A stretch of DNA of 13,449 nt from contig JAIRZA010000077.1 in assembly GCA_031267475.1 (NCBI GenBank), forward strand, positions 1 to 13,449. Reading direction: 5' to 3'. The notes beneath the pieces were generated by a model. It searched no databases, had not been told where the DNA came from, and saw nothing but the letters and a program-made list of their open reading frames with translations. The translations under genes were made by a program, and so were the position numbers. Below are positions 13,402 to 13,449 of this stretch, piece by piece (positions within the stretch are counted from its first letter, which is position 1; each line of letters starts with the position of its first letter). The stretch is from Spirochaetaceae bacterium. Its GTDB lineage: Bacteria > Spirochaetota > Spirochaetia > Treponematales > Breznakiellaceae.

Positions 13402-13449
13402 ATGAAAAAGTCTAGTTTGTTATTAATGGCAGCGTCTTTAGCGTTCGCA
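13402..13449 (+). CDS. Start of an exported protein, cut by the window edge
   Basis: Only the first 16 codons are present: MKKSSLLLMAASLAFA. This is a classical signal peptide: a Lys-Lys N-terminus, a hydrophobic core and an Ala-Phe-Ala ending typical of a signal peptidase I site. GAGGAG at 13391-13396 lies five bases before the ATG, a strong ribosome binding site. The product would be exported through SecA/SecYEG. Divergent placement beside uxuAB makes a sugar-acid binding protein or outer-surface protein possible, but the mature part is not visible. Confidence 0.75.
   Translation, partial: MKKSSLLLMAASLAFA

Overview
The window reads as a chromosomal segment from an anaerobic bacterium of medium G+C content. 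The best guess is a spirochaete of the Treponema type, perhaps gut-associated. This rests on the overall look of SecA (913 aa with the C-terminal zinc tail), a sensory-type [FeFe]-hydrogenase protein, a hexuronate pathway, a multidomain flavodiiron protein, and long intergenic poly-G tracts of a kind known in treponemes. No rRNA gene is present, so this assignment is inference.

Layout. Bases 1-462 hold no convincing gene. They contain a 14-G tract, an 11-bp inverted repeat, hairpins and a degraded coding-like stretch. secA (463-3204, minus) comes next. From about 3366 a plus-strand operon runs dapB (3412-4170), dapA (4238-5128) and a PAP2-type membrane phosphatase (5131-5976). A convergent junction (5977-6095) has a terminator-like sequence and a second 14-G tract. 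Four minus-strand genes then read leftward from about 13.1 kb: uxuA (13004-11928), uxuB (11879-10275), a flavodiiron protein fused to a flavin-reductase/rubredoxin module (10164-8314), and a ferredoxin/[FeFe]-hydrogenase-like/PAS protein (8279-6096). The right-hand intergenic region (13005-13401) is rich in palindromes. It separates uxuA from a divergent gene whose signal peptide starts at 13402 and which is cut by the window edge.

How the genes work together. SecA drives general protein export. DapB and DapA are consecutive enzymes of the diaminopimelate/lysine pathway that supplies peptidoglycan precursors, and the PAP2 protein probably acts on a lipid phosphate or pyrophosphate in the same membrane. 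UxuB and UxuA convert fructuronate to mannonate and then to 2-keto-3-deoxygluconate, which suggests growth on plant-derived uronic acids. The flavodiiron protein should reduce O2 (or NO) to protect an anaerobe. The downstream hydrogenase-like protein looks like a sensor rather than a bulk catalyst: the proton-transfer Cys of its first H-cluster motif is Ser, and a PAS-like region and a degenerate kinase-like C-terminus follow.

Most unusual points: the degenerate CheA-like tail on the hydrogenase-like protein and its pairing with the flavodiiron gene; the FprA-Hrb-type gene fusion; two equal-length G tracts in similar contexts; strong palindromes beside uxuA; and an apparently start-less reading frame upstream of secA.
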